From: Floccularia luteovirens
Lineage: Eukaryota > Basidiomycota > Agaricomycetes > Agaricales > Squamanitaceae
Assembly: GCA_009739215.1 (NCBI GenBank)
Contig: VSJF01000011.1
Coordinates: 1,054,001-1,118,000, forward strand
Direction of reading: 5' to 3'
Length of the DNA: 64,000 bases
A program made the position numbers and the translations under genes. This document shows, piece after piece, positions 1 to 10,491 of the stretch (the stretch's first letter is position 1; the number at the start of each line of letters is the position of its first letter). Below the pieces are notes generated by a model. That model did no database searches, had not been told where the DNA came from, and saw only the letters and a list, made by a program, of their open reading frames with translations.

Positions 1-977
1 GTCACATTTTCCACACACATATCCTCAGCACTTTCGCACTGCTATGTCAGTGTGTTTTCTATTGCTATACGCTCATTTTCTGCTCATAGTTTAGTTTTTT
101 CGTACAGTATTCCGTACAGTATTCTACTTTTTACATCATTTAGTTCCTTGATTTGACAAAAAATTCTGAATTCTCTATACTACCCATTTGATATGTCCCC
201 TACTATTACTTTATCCTAACATATCATGAAATCTAATGTTTTCATCGCTACCGCGCAAAGAATTGGGCATTAGATGCCACGATGATAGCGCAGAGTTGTT
301 GTCACACGGTAGTGTCACGGTGACCCGAAAAGGGAAAGTGTGAGTAACAACATCAAAACGAAGCTGAGACTTCTCGCCAGCCGTAACCAGCACAACACCG
401 AATTCCCTTCGTTTCCAGTCCTGGCAGTACTCATACAAAGCTTCGGATTATCAACCGTTCCCCACAACAATGCAGCAACTCTGCCAGTAGCATCTACTAC
501 TCAAGGGATGGAAAATAGATAACCTAGATATCTATGCACATTTAGCGGATAAGCCTGGCTCACACAACACACGGACTAGTAAAATTTTTTATATTTTCCT
601 GGGATATACGTTTTTGTGGAGAATACAACCCCACCGCTGGTAATGGTGAGTGTTTCCACTCTGATATCAGATATATATATCACAATATAGACGACAATTG
701 GTTAATGTCATGTGCTGACTACTATAGTAGTCATGAGAAATTGCCCATTGTTGATTCCAGAAGCAAAAATCGCTGGATTGGTGGGGGAGTGAGTGGACCC
801 ACAAGCCAAAATAATTACCTAAAACGGCAAGTTGTGGGGTATGATTTATTGAAAAGATACCAAATAAGGTAACTTTTAGAGAGTGAGTACCAATCAGCTA
901 CAAATCAATCCATTTTATGAAAAGTTATTCCGATGCTTCCAATCCCATTGTAGCCGACGCTATATAAACCGCTTCCT
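1..977. other. Intergenic DNA upstream of the Clp1-like gene
   Basis: No convincing coding region. Short open frames on both strands are not supported by any recognisable domain or splice structure. The stretch is AT-rich with a short AT dinucleotide run near 670. The only element I can support is a TATA-like box close to the downstream gene, listed separately. Confidence 0.6.
961..967 (+). promoter_or_regulatory. TATA box of the Clp1-like gene
   Basis: TATATAAA-type element just upstream of the Clp1-like gene. It lies only about 11 bp before the first in-frame ATG (978). Fungal transcription normally starts 30 bp or more downstream of TATA, so translation may begin at the next in-frame ATG, at 1041. 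Confidence 0.5.
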
Positions 978-1977
978 ATGACCCATTCCCGCTCCTCCTC
1001 AGAGTACTTTCAAGTCTTCTTCGCCATCATCTCTAGCAATATGTGCCCTACTCGCATCAACAACTCCAAAGTCACCTCTACCAGGTGCACACCAGCCATT
1101 GCCCGCCGTCACTGCCGCGCTCGCCTCAATGGAGTTCCTGCACTCCAATACCTCCTTAGCAAACACAACAGGGTAGCGCCCTCCGTTCGCCGGATTCCGC
1201 TCGCTACAAAGTCAGCCGTCATAAATGGCGCCCACATGACTGCTCCATCACAATGCACTGTTCATCTCCCTCGCGGTTTAACTCGCCCTGCTTCCAAGGA
1301 AATCTCCATGTCCTCTATCTCTACAGCTTACCCAGAGCTAAACGGTGTTCAACCGGAATACATTCGCGAGAAATTGGCTTTACTTGCACCAAGGTGTGTA
1401 ATTCTCTTTGTTCTCTTGATTAGGAGAAAATCTCATAACGCATTGTAGTATGATTGCAGGATTGTCAAACATCAAAGCAAACCCATCTACATCCACTCTT
1501 CCCAAAGAGCTTGAAGTCACATTCAAGGACTCGCTCTCTTCCATCACTCCCACTCACATGGTTGCCGTCCACTCACCATCATCCTCGTCCTCACCTCGCA
1601 AGGTTACGATGTTTCCCGTTCATCACATTGTTCTCGCTTCGCATTGTTACAATCTTCCCGCATTCCCAGCCGGATACACGTCTACATCAAGCACGTCCTC
1701 AGCGGCTCTCCCCGTCGTCCCCCTCTGCCTACCCTCCGCCCAATCTTTCCCAATCCTGTTGTCTTACCTCTATAAAAAAGATACTCAAACACTATCCTAC
1801 AATCTCCTACCTCAGTCAACGCCAATGAATGCATCCATCCTCATGCACCGCGCAGTATTTGTGTCTGGATTCTGGCGAAACGCATGCGCTCTCGGTGTTT
1901 TAGATGAGGAGCTGTATGAGGCTGTTCAGAACGTTTGGAATACAATTATGAGATGCCTTGAGCGTACACGATCATGA
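978..1977 (+). CDS. Clp1-like protein (basidiomycete clampless-1 family)
   Basis: Two exons, 978-1393 and 1449-1977, joined by a 55-bp GT..AG intron that restores one frame across an AG|T codon; about 314 residues from the first ATG, 293 if ATG 1041 is used. After a low-complexity basic N-terminus, the conserved-looking core has an acidic IREKLALLAP stretch, LPKELEV, PTHMVAV, FPVHHIVLASHCYNLP and LPVVPLCLPSAQSFPILLSYLY. I recognise this pattern as the Clp1 family of Agaricomycetes. Coprinopsis Clp1 is needed for clamp-cell formation in the dikaryon, but many genomes carry several Clp1-like paralogues of unknown role, so the precise function here is not claimed. No membrane segment or signal peptide is visible. 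The family call is from remembered motifs. Confidence 0.7.
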
Positions 1978-2680
1978 GTTCACCTTACCGCCACCGATGC
2001 ATTACTTGGGGGGACCGAACTTAGAATTATACAATATGAAGAAAACAAATAATAGCATGCATATGTAAAATAGCACAATTATGTATTCCTATAGTATTAG
2101 AATCTTGAGTTATTTGACAAACAATTGTTGAGCAGAATCAAAGGTCGACAACAGTAAGTAATATAAGAGTTGAGTTCCCAAAAATAGTTGTATTTATCAA
2201 TATCTCTATCCATAAATTAGACATCCCTAACTTTGCAGTTTACAGATAAATTATGATACTCTCCCGGCAATAGCATAACTACAGAGCTCATCCGTATTAC
2301 CGGTGCATGATCCAGCAAACTTTGAGATAAAGTAGGTTTGTCTCGTGTGCGTCCTTCTGATGCTACCCCACCGACACGGATTCTCTTACCTTCTGAAAGT
2401 CATACAAGCATCGCTGTGTCACACCATGGAGCCAAAAAAAATCCAAATAGCTTAGCCGTTACTGACTGATAAACATGATCCAAGCATACTGTTTTCTTTA
2501 TTTTCAGTCCACAGATACAAGAATTGCCGTAGGTACTGATTGATGTGTCCAATGTACAGACGGGCGCGTAAAAAAAATCAGATCCCATATTTTCCATTTT
2601 CCACAAACAAAAGTTTCTCGCTATTCAAACCAAAGTTGTTAGCATAGCAGCCGACGAGGTCGAATTTATACCCTATCACA
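1978..2680. other. Intergenic: 3' flanks of the Clp1-like gene and lectin 1
   Basis: No gene seen. From about 2455 the sequence matches the 3' flank of lectin copy 2 (from about 5680) and, more weakly, of copy 3 (from about 15720), so this part belongs to the duplicated lectin unit and contains the lectin 3' UTR. Confidence 0.6.
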
Positions 2681-3115
2681 TTAAGCTGATCCGATGACAA
2701 TGTTGGCAACAAGCTCGTTGCCCTCAGTAACAGTAAAGTTGACTTGATATTTCCTGCCCTGGGCATTAGAAACACTGTAAGTTGCCAGCTGCTTCTCCCT
2801 CTGGTATGCTCTCGGGCCGTCATTATAGTATTGGGCATTGATGATCACCCCGGTTTGATCATTAGAAAGGTTGGTGACAATGTCGCACCATCTTTTGTAG
2901 TTGTGGACACCAATCGCGACGATGAAATTTTCGCCATTGTTTGCAACGAACCGGATGGTGCCAGACGTTCCACTACCGCCCATCGTGAGCTTGCGCTCGC
3001 CGTTGGGCTCGGACCACGTCCCACCGTTAGCGAAGTTCCAGACGGTCTGTTCAACGACCTGGAAATAGACGGAAGGGTCGGTTTGGTAGATGCGGAGGTT
3101 GATGCTGTAGCTCAT
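2681..3115 (-). CDS. Fruit-body lectin (FB_lectin, PF07367 family), copy 1
   Basis: A 144-residue protein encoded in one coding exon and starting [15 protein letters not shown]. It matches the Agaricus bisporus lectin/Xerocomus XCL/Boletus family over its full length, with the family's usual size of about 143 residues: [37 protein letters not shown] and a C-terminal NIVIG. These lectins are cytosolic with no signal peptide, bind T-antigen type disaccharides and N-glycan cores, and are regarded as defence proteins against animals feeding on fruit bodies. I chose the internal ATG because the frame upstream lies in a 5' UTR intron: donor GTGAGT at 3238, acceptor TAG at 3117, 122 bp, ending one base before the ATG. 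The same layout recurs in all three copies. Upstream is a conserved TATAAAA box. Confidence 0.93.
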   Translation of the reverse strand: MSYSINLRIYQTDPSVYFQVVEQTVWNFANGGTWSEPNGERKLTMGGSGTSGTIRFVANNGENFIVAIGVHNYKRWCDIVTNLSNDQTGVIINAQYYNDGPRAYQREKQLATYSVSNAQGRKYQVNFTVTEGNELVANIVIGSA

Positions 3116-3116
3116 T

Positions 3117-3238
3117 CTATACATGTGAACAAAATGGTGAGTTGGGTTGATGGGCGTTGGAAAAAGACCAACCTGGATTTGAGGTTGTTCTAATGGATGA
3201 TAAGATGCTGATAGTCGAGATGTGTAAGAGAAACTCAC
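3117..3238 (-). other. 5' UTR intron of lectin 1
   Basis: GT..AG intron placed directly before the lectin start codon (one base separates acceptor and ATG). Equivalent introns in copies 2 and 3 are 6328-6455 (128 bp) and 16328-16465 (138 bp), with the same exon-1 end (..ACATCGAA or near variant) and GTRAGT donors. They are more than twice the usual 50-bp size of coding introns here. Confidence 0.75.
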
Positions 3239-3287
3239 TTCGATGTAAGTAGGAGAGTCTGAAGAAATGTTGACTTTCACAGAGCTC

Positions 3288-3294
3288 TTTTATA
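3288..3294 (-). promoter_or_regulatory. TATA box of lectin 1
   Basis: TATAAAA on the minus strand, followed by GAGCTC, embedded in a block (GGACTCGCGGTATAAAA) kept almost unchanged in all three lectin copies. It lies about 50 bp upstream of the 5' UTR intron donor. Confidence 0.75.
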
Positions 3295-3299
3295 CCGCG

Positions 3300-4890
3300 A
3301 GTCCCCTGCCATCCAGAGTAATACTCGAATTGAAATTTCTAGCGAAGTCCTTATTTCCTGTGTTCACGAAAAAAAAGCTTGAGATCCTTAAATTAGATGA
3401 CGTCTAATTCGATCGACTCCTATATTTGTTCTTTTGCCGTTTGGAGGAGAAGGAGGCGAGTAATGAATATTTTCGCCGTTGGATACTTCGATAGTCCTGT
3501 CTTGGAACAGCATCCGTCAGATATTCGAGCTTTTACTCCACATTCGACAAACTATTCAGCCTACTGACATGCGTTCTAGTCCGGTGTCGCCGCGGTGCCA
3601 CCATCAAGCTTAGAAAGCCTCTTCCCCGCTCAATTGTCAAATAGTCAAAGCCACTTGGAGAACAACAACATTTGCTGCCAAATGCGATTTTACGAAAGGG
3701 AAAACGGCGATACATCGCTTCGTGCTTATGTGGTACGCCATCGGATATTCATAGTGGTGCTTCCTCAGAAGCAGCCTTGTTCTGTGGATACTACGTTGAC
3801 GACGAACTAGATGGTACGGCTGAGTCCTGGGTTCTAAAATGCTGAAGACATTACGTGTAAGAGTATAGATGGATCTATATTGGTTGTCACCCGCTGTTCA
3901 TGATCATGAGCGTCTCGAGAATATTCGAGTCCTGAGATAGCCTCTTCAATTTCCATCACCAAATGAAAAGATACGTCAGAAGTAAAACCGGTCAGAAACA
4001 AAGTCCATCTAAACACACCTGAGAGAGACCGATCACGAAGCAGGCAGCTGATCCAAATTTAATATGAACGTCCATATTATTAAGAATAGTAGGTATGTCG
4101 ACACTTTCCATCTGCAATGATAGAAATTGTAGTTGGATCGAGGCTATAATTTGGAAACTCGTCAGGTTGAACTGCGACATGTCCTGAAACTTGAAAAAAA
4201 TATTAGTTATTCCTACATATCAGAGGTCGGACAGCCATGTCAACAGGACAGGCACTCAGTAAGGGTAGACAAAGGATGGTAATCGGGACCACAAAACGTT
4301 GTACCTCTCAGGTCGTGTCGTAAAGTGCACTTTGGCGTGTGGTATGTAACGTACTTTTATCACATCTGACAGATAAAGCTGCGGCGAGCTTACACACCTC
4401 TATGAATTATCGAAATTAGTGGTCATGACACCTTTTCTGTTCCTGAGTAGTGCGCTCGATGGGGAAGTGCTACGGTTTCTCAGGAAATGGAATTCATGTG
4501 GAAGGCCGCTTAACTTCCTAATGAATGCTCCACTAATTATTGCCGAACATAAACTTCGCGATGGCCACTACTTAGCATTTATGAATAAGAGCTTCTTACT
4601 CTGTTCTTAATACGTTGCTGAACCACGGCCCACGTAAGTGACGAACGACGAAGCAGTGGGGTGTGAAAATGACGTAGTAATAAGCTCAACAATTAAGCAC
4701 TTTGTTAATCCAGCTTTATCTTCAGTCTTGAGTGGCTTCTGATTTCATAGGTCAACCTGGAAGTAATTCAAGGGAATAGAGAAAAGTCCTCACCGTTATG
4801 ACAGGACAAATAGCCTAATATTGATTAGTAATTGAATGAGCCCAAAATTTGACAATGAAGTATAATATCCCTACCACACGCATTGGACAA
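3300..4890. other. Duplicated non-coding segment upstream of lectin 1
   Basis: No intact gene. The stretch has a clearly similar counterpart upstream of lectin 2 (6530-8150). Examples are the blocks around 4153-4360 versus 7530-7720 and 4420-4700 versus 7795-8090. Short frames exist on both strands but do not agree between the two copies, so I cannot support a shared protein. It may be a decayed gene, long regulatory DNA or a non-coding transcript. Confidence 0.5.
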
Positions 4891-5310
4891 GCCTTGGAGG
4901 ACAGACAAGGTAGCGATTAGCCCGAACACAGTGCCAGGCATCCGCTACCAAGGGCATTCGATGCGCCTCGTGACTAAAATTGATCGCATCACTGGTTGAC
5001 TTCACACAATAGTGTATGTAGTGTCAGATCGTCCAGTCCGTTGCATACCTCTTCTGTACTATGGAAATTGCATTATGGCGATTGTATCATGAGTATATGG
5101 AATTCTGTATGTTGAGCAAAGTGATTGTTTTTCCCACGCATAAAATGGTGTTGACAGTGAGAAGTGCGACAATCGGAGTTATGTCCATCAGAGTTGGATG
5201 TTTGTTATATAACACAAATCCTTAATGGGGGCAGAGTGCCAGGTATGTAGTCGAAGTGATGATTTATTTGTACTAGGCACAGTATTTAGTAAACCTAAGA
5301 GTAGGTTTAT
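4890..5310. repeat. Dispersed duplicate of the 41.5-42.1 kb locus
   Basis: About 400 bp resembling 41505-42115 in the same order and orientation. Shared blocks include AAAATTGATCGC, CAGTCCGTTGCAT, CAATCGGAGTTATGTC, GGGGGCAGAGT.CCAGGTAT and CAAGGCACAGTA-like tails. It is the more degenerate of the two copies: the frames open on the minus strand near 42 kb are interrupted here. Confidence 0.7.
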
Positions 5311-5897
5311 CAAGGTCGCTTACTGGAACTCCCAATAGGATGTACTCCGATTATTGGATCTTGGCACCTTTTGCCACTACAGTCGTTGCCCATTAGTTTT
5401 CCCAGATGGCTCACACTTGCAGCACAGGGCCATATTAAGTGATTGTCCGAAAGTAGGAGTACTAATCTGTCAGTAAGGGATAGTACTATCAAAAGTACAC
5501 ATAAGGCAAATCAACAGCGCAACTGACAGTCACCTCTCACTATTTATCTCAAAGTTACCAGATTATCTGACTCGGTAGCTTCCCTCTTATGCTCTAACGG
5601 GAGACTATTCATTGTTAGTGCTCGAAATAGTATGGAGTTATCATGACCCAGAAACCTCTCAATGACTTAGCTGCGACTGATAAACATGATCCAAGCATAC
5701 TATTTCTTTATTTTCAATCCAAGGATATAAACAATGCAGTAGGTACTGATATGCCCAATGTACAGACGGTCACGTAAGAAAACCCAATCAGACCCCAAAA
5801 TTTCCACAAACAAGAGTTTCTCACTATCCAAAACAAATTTGTTAATACAGCAGTCAACAAGAACAAGTGTTTAACCTACAAGATCAAGTTATTCCAA

Positions 5898-6326
5898 TCA
5901 TCCAATGATAATGTTGGCGGCAAGGTCGTTGCCTTCAGCAACGGTAAAGTTGACTTGACATTTCCTGCCCTTCGCATTGGCGACACTGTAGGTTGCCAGC
6001 TGCTTCTCCCTCTGGGCTCCCCTCGCGGCGTCGTTATAATATTGGGGGTTGATGATCACGCCGGTTTGATCGTTTGCAAGATTCGTGACGACGTCGCACC
6101 ACCTTTTGTAGTTGTGGACACCAATCGCGACTATGAAATTCTCGCCGTTGTTGGCAACGAACCGAATGGTGCCAGACGTTCCACTACCGCCCATCGTGAG
6201 CTTGCGCTCGCCGTTGGACTCGGACCACGTCCCACCGTTAGCGAAGTTCCAGACGGTCTGTTCAACGACCTGGAAGTAGACGGAAGGGTCGGTTTGGTAG
6301 ATGCGGAGGTTGATGCTGTAGCTCAT
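5898..6326 (-). CDS. Fruit-body lectin (FB_lectin family), copy 2
   Basis: A 142-residue single-coding-exon lectin, nearly identical to copy 1 in its first 90 residues and slightly shorter at the C-terminus (ends NIIIG). All family motifs are present: [32 protein letters not shown]. The start codon is set by the 5' UTR intron that ends one base before the ATG (intron 6328-6455) and by equivalence with copy 1. A cytosolic carbohydrate-binding role is expected from the family. This is the copy whose coding frame and promoter are most plainly intact. It differs from copy 1 mainly in residues 90-142, so the two may have diverged in ligand preference; that is inference. Confidence 0.93.
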   Translation of the reverse strand: MSYSINLRIYQTDPSVYFQVVEQTVWNFANGGTWSESNGERKLTMGGSGTSGTIRFVANNGENFIVAIGVHNYKRWCDVVTNLANDQTGVIINPQYYNDAARGAQREKQLATYSVANAKGRKCQVNFTVAEGNDLAANIIIG

Positions 6327-6504
6327 TCTAAACAAAATGGTGAGCTACTTGGGTCGACAGGTTGGGAGAAAGACCAACCTGGATTTTGTTTGAGTTTGGA
6401 GGTTGTTCTACTGGATGGTCAGCCGTTGACAGTTAAGATGTGTAGAGAAACTTACTTCGATGTAAGTAGGAGAGTCTGAGGAATTATCGACGTTCACAAA
6501 GCTC

Positions 6505-6511
6505 TTTTATA
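6505..6511 (-). promoter_or_regulatory. TATA box of lectin 2
   Basis: TATAAAA on the minus strand within the same conserved block as in copies 1 and 3, about 50 bp upstream of the 5' UTR intron donor at 6455. Confidence 0.75.
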
Positions 6512-6529
6512 CCGCGAGTCCTCAGCCAT

Positions 6530-8150
6530 CCATGGGTAATATTCTAATTAGAATGTCCAACAAATTTTTTTTCTATAGTCTCAAAAAGCTTTGAGATCTC
6601 CAAAGTAGATGACATCTAGCTGGATTCACTCGTGTCTTTGTTCTTTGGCTGTTTGGGGGTGTGATATTCGTAAAGAGAACTATCAACAAGTGAAAATGAA
6701 TTGCGTACATTTCTGCTGTTATATTTCATGATTACACCCGAGGTTGATCAATGGGGCACTTCAATAGTCTTGCATACTTGCACGACATCCGTGAGACATT
6801 CCTGTTGCTTTACCCCACTTTCCCCAGTCACACCTTCGTCAAACCATTTAATTTATTGACGTACGCCCTGGTCCCATGTCGCTGTGCCACCGTCAAGCTT
6901 GAGAAACATCTTTCTTTTTCTAGCAGTCATAGAATTCCAGGTTGATATGTGCCAGAGGCAGTGGAGGTATGCTGACCTATAAAAAAAACTTTTAGTGCCT
7001 CGTTCATTCCGATACATCTAATACTTTATGATGGGGGTTACGATAAGCTGCGGCAGTTCCTTGGCAATAAACTTGGAAGCTAAAAGAGGAACACGGCTCA
7101 TTTAATAATAGTGCACTGGGGCAATCTGATTAGGGATAGTCGAGAAAGAGTTCAGCGATATTTTTAGTTTTGGGAGGTCCTGATTCGCAGACTGAAATGA
7201 AATGAAGACCCTGGATTATTGAATTTGTGGGCTGCGTACTAAACTAGAAGAAAATTCCTTTAGATCTGTGTAAAGCAAAGTGTTCTGAACACACACACTT
7301 GTTCATTCAGAATATGCATAAGCAGAACTTTCTAGATGCCCCAATTTAGCAGGTACTGAGCCAAAGTTCGGTATTCAACAGTCCTTACTAGTACTTACCA
7401 CCCTCATCTTGTCAATAGTCACGTTGCATGCATGAAACTCAGAACATGTTGACATGTGTGCAACAATATGTCAACACTTTCTATCAGAACGTCAAAATAT
7501 CTTATTAGTTACATCGAGGCTGGAAATTTGGAACTCGTCAGGTTGAGCTGCGATAACTTCTGAAGCTTGAAAGAAGATCTACATATCATCAGTCAGATAG
7601 CCATGGTCAACAGGAAAGGTACTCAACAATGGTATGTAGGTAAAGGATGGTAATCGGCACCACAATAAGTTGCACCTCCCAGGTTCTGTCACGAGTGTAC
7701 TTTCGCATTTGGTACATATCATACTTTCATCGCATCTGATAGATAGGGTCATGTTTGGAGGCGGTGGGCATACACGCCTCTGCAAAATCGAGACTTGTGA
7801 TCATGTCACTTTGTTTGTTCCTGAGCGGTACGCTCGGCGGGGGAGTGAGGTTTCTCGGAGAAAGGGAATCGGGTGGAAGGCCACTGAACTTAACGAATCC
7901 CTGGACTCATCATTACCAACATCCAAGCCTCTAGACATTGCGATAACCACTGCTGACACTTATAAGTGAGGACTTCTGCTCCTGTCTGAATACGACGCTG
8001 AACCACGGCCTACGTAGGTGACGAGCGACAAAGTGGGATGTGAAACGACATAGTAAGTTGAACAATTAAGCATTTGTTAATCCAGCGTATTTTTGGGCTT
8101 CTTATTTCTTGGGTCAACTTGAAAGTATACAAGAGAACAGAGAAAAGCTC
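6530..8150. other. Duplicated non-coding segment upstream of lectin 2
   Basis: Counterpart of 3300-4800. No intact open frame with recognisable domains. Parts between 6660 and 7400 also match 16640-17400 upstream of lectin 3, including GCGTACATTTCTGC and ATCTTTATGATGGGGGT-like blocks, so this is the best-conserved non-coding part of the unit. Confidence 0.5.
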
Positions 8151-10491
8151 TTACCATTTCGATAGGACGAATACGATATTGTAATTGGATGGATCCATAT
8201 TCCCGCTACCGTTAGGTACTTAGAGGTACCATTACTTATGGGTCGCAAATACACTCGTTCGACGACAACCGAGTCAGGTCTTGTGACCCAAGATATTTTT
8301 ATTGTCGGTATCGTCGTTGTCGTCACATTCAATTTCTTTCTTTCTTTCACCAAACAGTCTTTCCCTCAAGAAATTCAGATATGACGGAATCTTGTTTTTC
8401 AGGTCCACAAAGTGAGTCCTTAATTTTTTTGGGGTTTGAAATCGAGAAGCAAATTTGTGTTACTTTTTATTCTTTTTCTGTTAATTGCGTTCATTGAGCA
8501 GTCAGTGAAATGTCATCTTCATCTAATCGTCGGACATTTATGACTGTTGTGCATGCTGAATATGAAATATCTTTTAATAAAATCAAGTCGATGAAAAAGA
8601 GCAACGTTTCGAGTTGTCATGTGTTCATGGAATAGTCTTCACAGGCCTAGTGTCCAGACAGTTTTGATCAGTCACATGACAAGTCCTACACAGTAGCCGA
8701 GAGATGTCCTGAGTGCATTTTCGTTCCACCTTCCCCCGGACAGATAGGGATTAGATAAGTGACGTAAGGCTGTGCTTTATGTGCACGGCAGAACCCGCTA
8801 CGGTTCGTCAATAGAAAGCAGAATGTTTTTTTAATTTGTCAGAAACTATTAATTTCGTACTATGTTTCGCTCATTAATTGACAGTAATTCAGTATTCAGC
8901 AGTAATGTCCACTTTTCAGAAGGAAACGAAAGATAAAAAGTTTTACAAGGGAGGGTGCAGAAGAAACGATTGTGTTAATTTCATGCCATTCTCCTCCCTT
9001 TGGACATAGTTTTGTCGTGGATGTCCATGTCATGATTGCAGTGCTTTGAGGGCATATTGAAAGTGTTGAAACTTTTCATAGTTTGAGCGGAAGAACTAGT
9101 TATGTTTCGGTCAGTTGCAGAAAGGAAGAAACTGAAAGTGTGATTTATTTGCTGCATCAGGACAATATAACATTGACAGATCACCACGTTCTGCACGAAG
9201 ATAATGACGATCAGTGATAAACACAGACTCAGGACATGAAATACATGTGAAAGTCAATAAGGCATCTTTCGAAGTCATGTCTCGAAAACTTTGTATCAAA
9301 CATTCCTTTGCAGAAGAAATCATTTGAGGCCATCTACTATGAACGTGTCGCAAAAAATCCGTTCGTGTGTCCTTTTTATCTTTCTTCTGATTCCTAGTAA
9401 GGAGTCAGTGGTTCATTGATCGTTTCAATTTTTGTAAAGATGAAATGTAAATTTTATTATACGCACCGTCTAATGAACTCTCAAAAGTAATGTTCTGACA
9501 TCGAGTGATCATTGCAAGCAAACCCTGCAATTTCATTCTTGAATGAAGGCTACATAAAATTTCAATTTGAACATCTGCACATGTAAGATGACGATCAGAA
9601 TCAACGACAAACATCATAGACAATTGACAACCATGAAATCACACTCTCCAAGTGTAATCGAGTATGTTTCAAAACATTTTGAGTTCATATGGTCCGATGA
9701 CATCAACTGATCAAAAGGCACACTGCATGCAATTGTGCAAGAAAACACAATGCAAGCGTAAGAGCAACATAGATATGTCATTAATCGACTGTAGTGGAAA
9801 GATCGACGACATGGATGAAAAAAGTTCAAAATCTACCCGACACATGCCGCCACCAAATACAGAAATTTCTATATCCGTTAACCGAGTTTGTCCTCAGGAC
9901 CTTTGCTACTTTGTAATCAGGTCTTGGTAGTACTGAGATTACAGTAGCTTCATAATATATTTTGATGTACATACTAAGTACCAAGTCGGATGACTGTGTC
10001 ATTAAATATAAGATTAAATTTATTCATAATGTGAAGTATATTAATTCTATTCTGATATTCCCTGCCGAGCGGAGGTAAAACGCATCAGGATTCCAAACTC
10101 CGTGCATTTTCGTTCTTCTGTACTCAGGACAGATTTTCTGACTGGCTGTGTAGTCGTGTTTGATCCTCAAAAGAACTTGAACTTATTGAATTGCTCCCAG
10201 ACTTGGTATCGACTATGAAAGGAAATGTTCACGTGGTGTCTGTTGTGTGTCTTTTGCTAACAATTTAACTATTTTCAGTAAGGCTTATATTTCGGGTGGG
10301 GCAGATGGAGCACTAAGTTCTTCTCAACATGCTGTTCCTCCAAGAACTTCAATTTGGTGTGTCATTGTGCACTTTGCACTTCTAAACGGTCTGAGGACTC
10401 TCAGCACACAGTCCAAATTGGGTACGCCTTTCCCGCCCATCATATAAAGATGTGTCTTGCAACAGGTTGAAGTTCTTATTGGCAACCGCTC
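8151..10491. other. Intergenic region with degraded, possibly transposon-derived frames
   Basis: No intact gene. The minus-strand frame 9111-9353 carries DALLTFTCISCPESV, which resembles the segment preceding the helicase-like region of Agaricomycete Helitrons. Adjoining minus frames (9405-9623, 9614-9829) could be further debris. The resemblance is weak and from memory. The interval ends in the 5' region of the Goodbye/EF-hand gene. Confidence 0.35.

Larger units (their letters stand above)
2455..4800. repeat. Lectin duplication unit A
   Basis: This segment aligns by eye with 5680-8150 (unit B) along almost its whole length: lectin 3' flank, lectin coding exon, 5' UTR intron, promoter, then about 1.5 kb of upstream DNA ending in matching stretches around 4620-4790 and 7985-8150. 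Indels are frequent and identity falls away from the lectin, indicating an old direct duplication. Unit C (15390-17400) matches the lectin half. Confidence 0.75.
5680..8150. repeat. Lectin duplication unit B
   Basis: Second direct copy of the lectin unit, matching unit A (2455-4800) and, over 5340-7500, unit C (15390-17400). Unit C shares with B extra downstream DNA (5390-5655 versus 15433-15700) and upstream DNA (6660-6950 versus 16640-16930), so B and C appear closer to each other than to A in those parts. Confidence 0.7.

Noticed and set aside
5955..6479. Long plus-strand frame (174 residues) across lectin 2, with a similar one over lectin 1 (2744-3193)
   Set aside because: Antisense shadow of the lectin coding exon and its UTR intron. 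It recurs only because the lectin sequence recurs, and has no domain.
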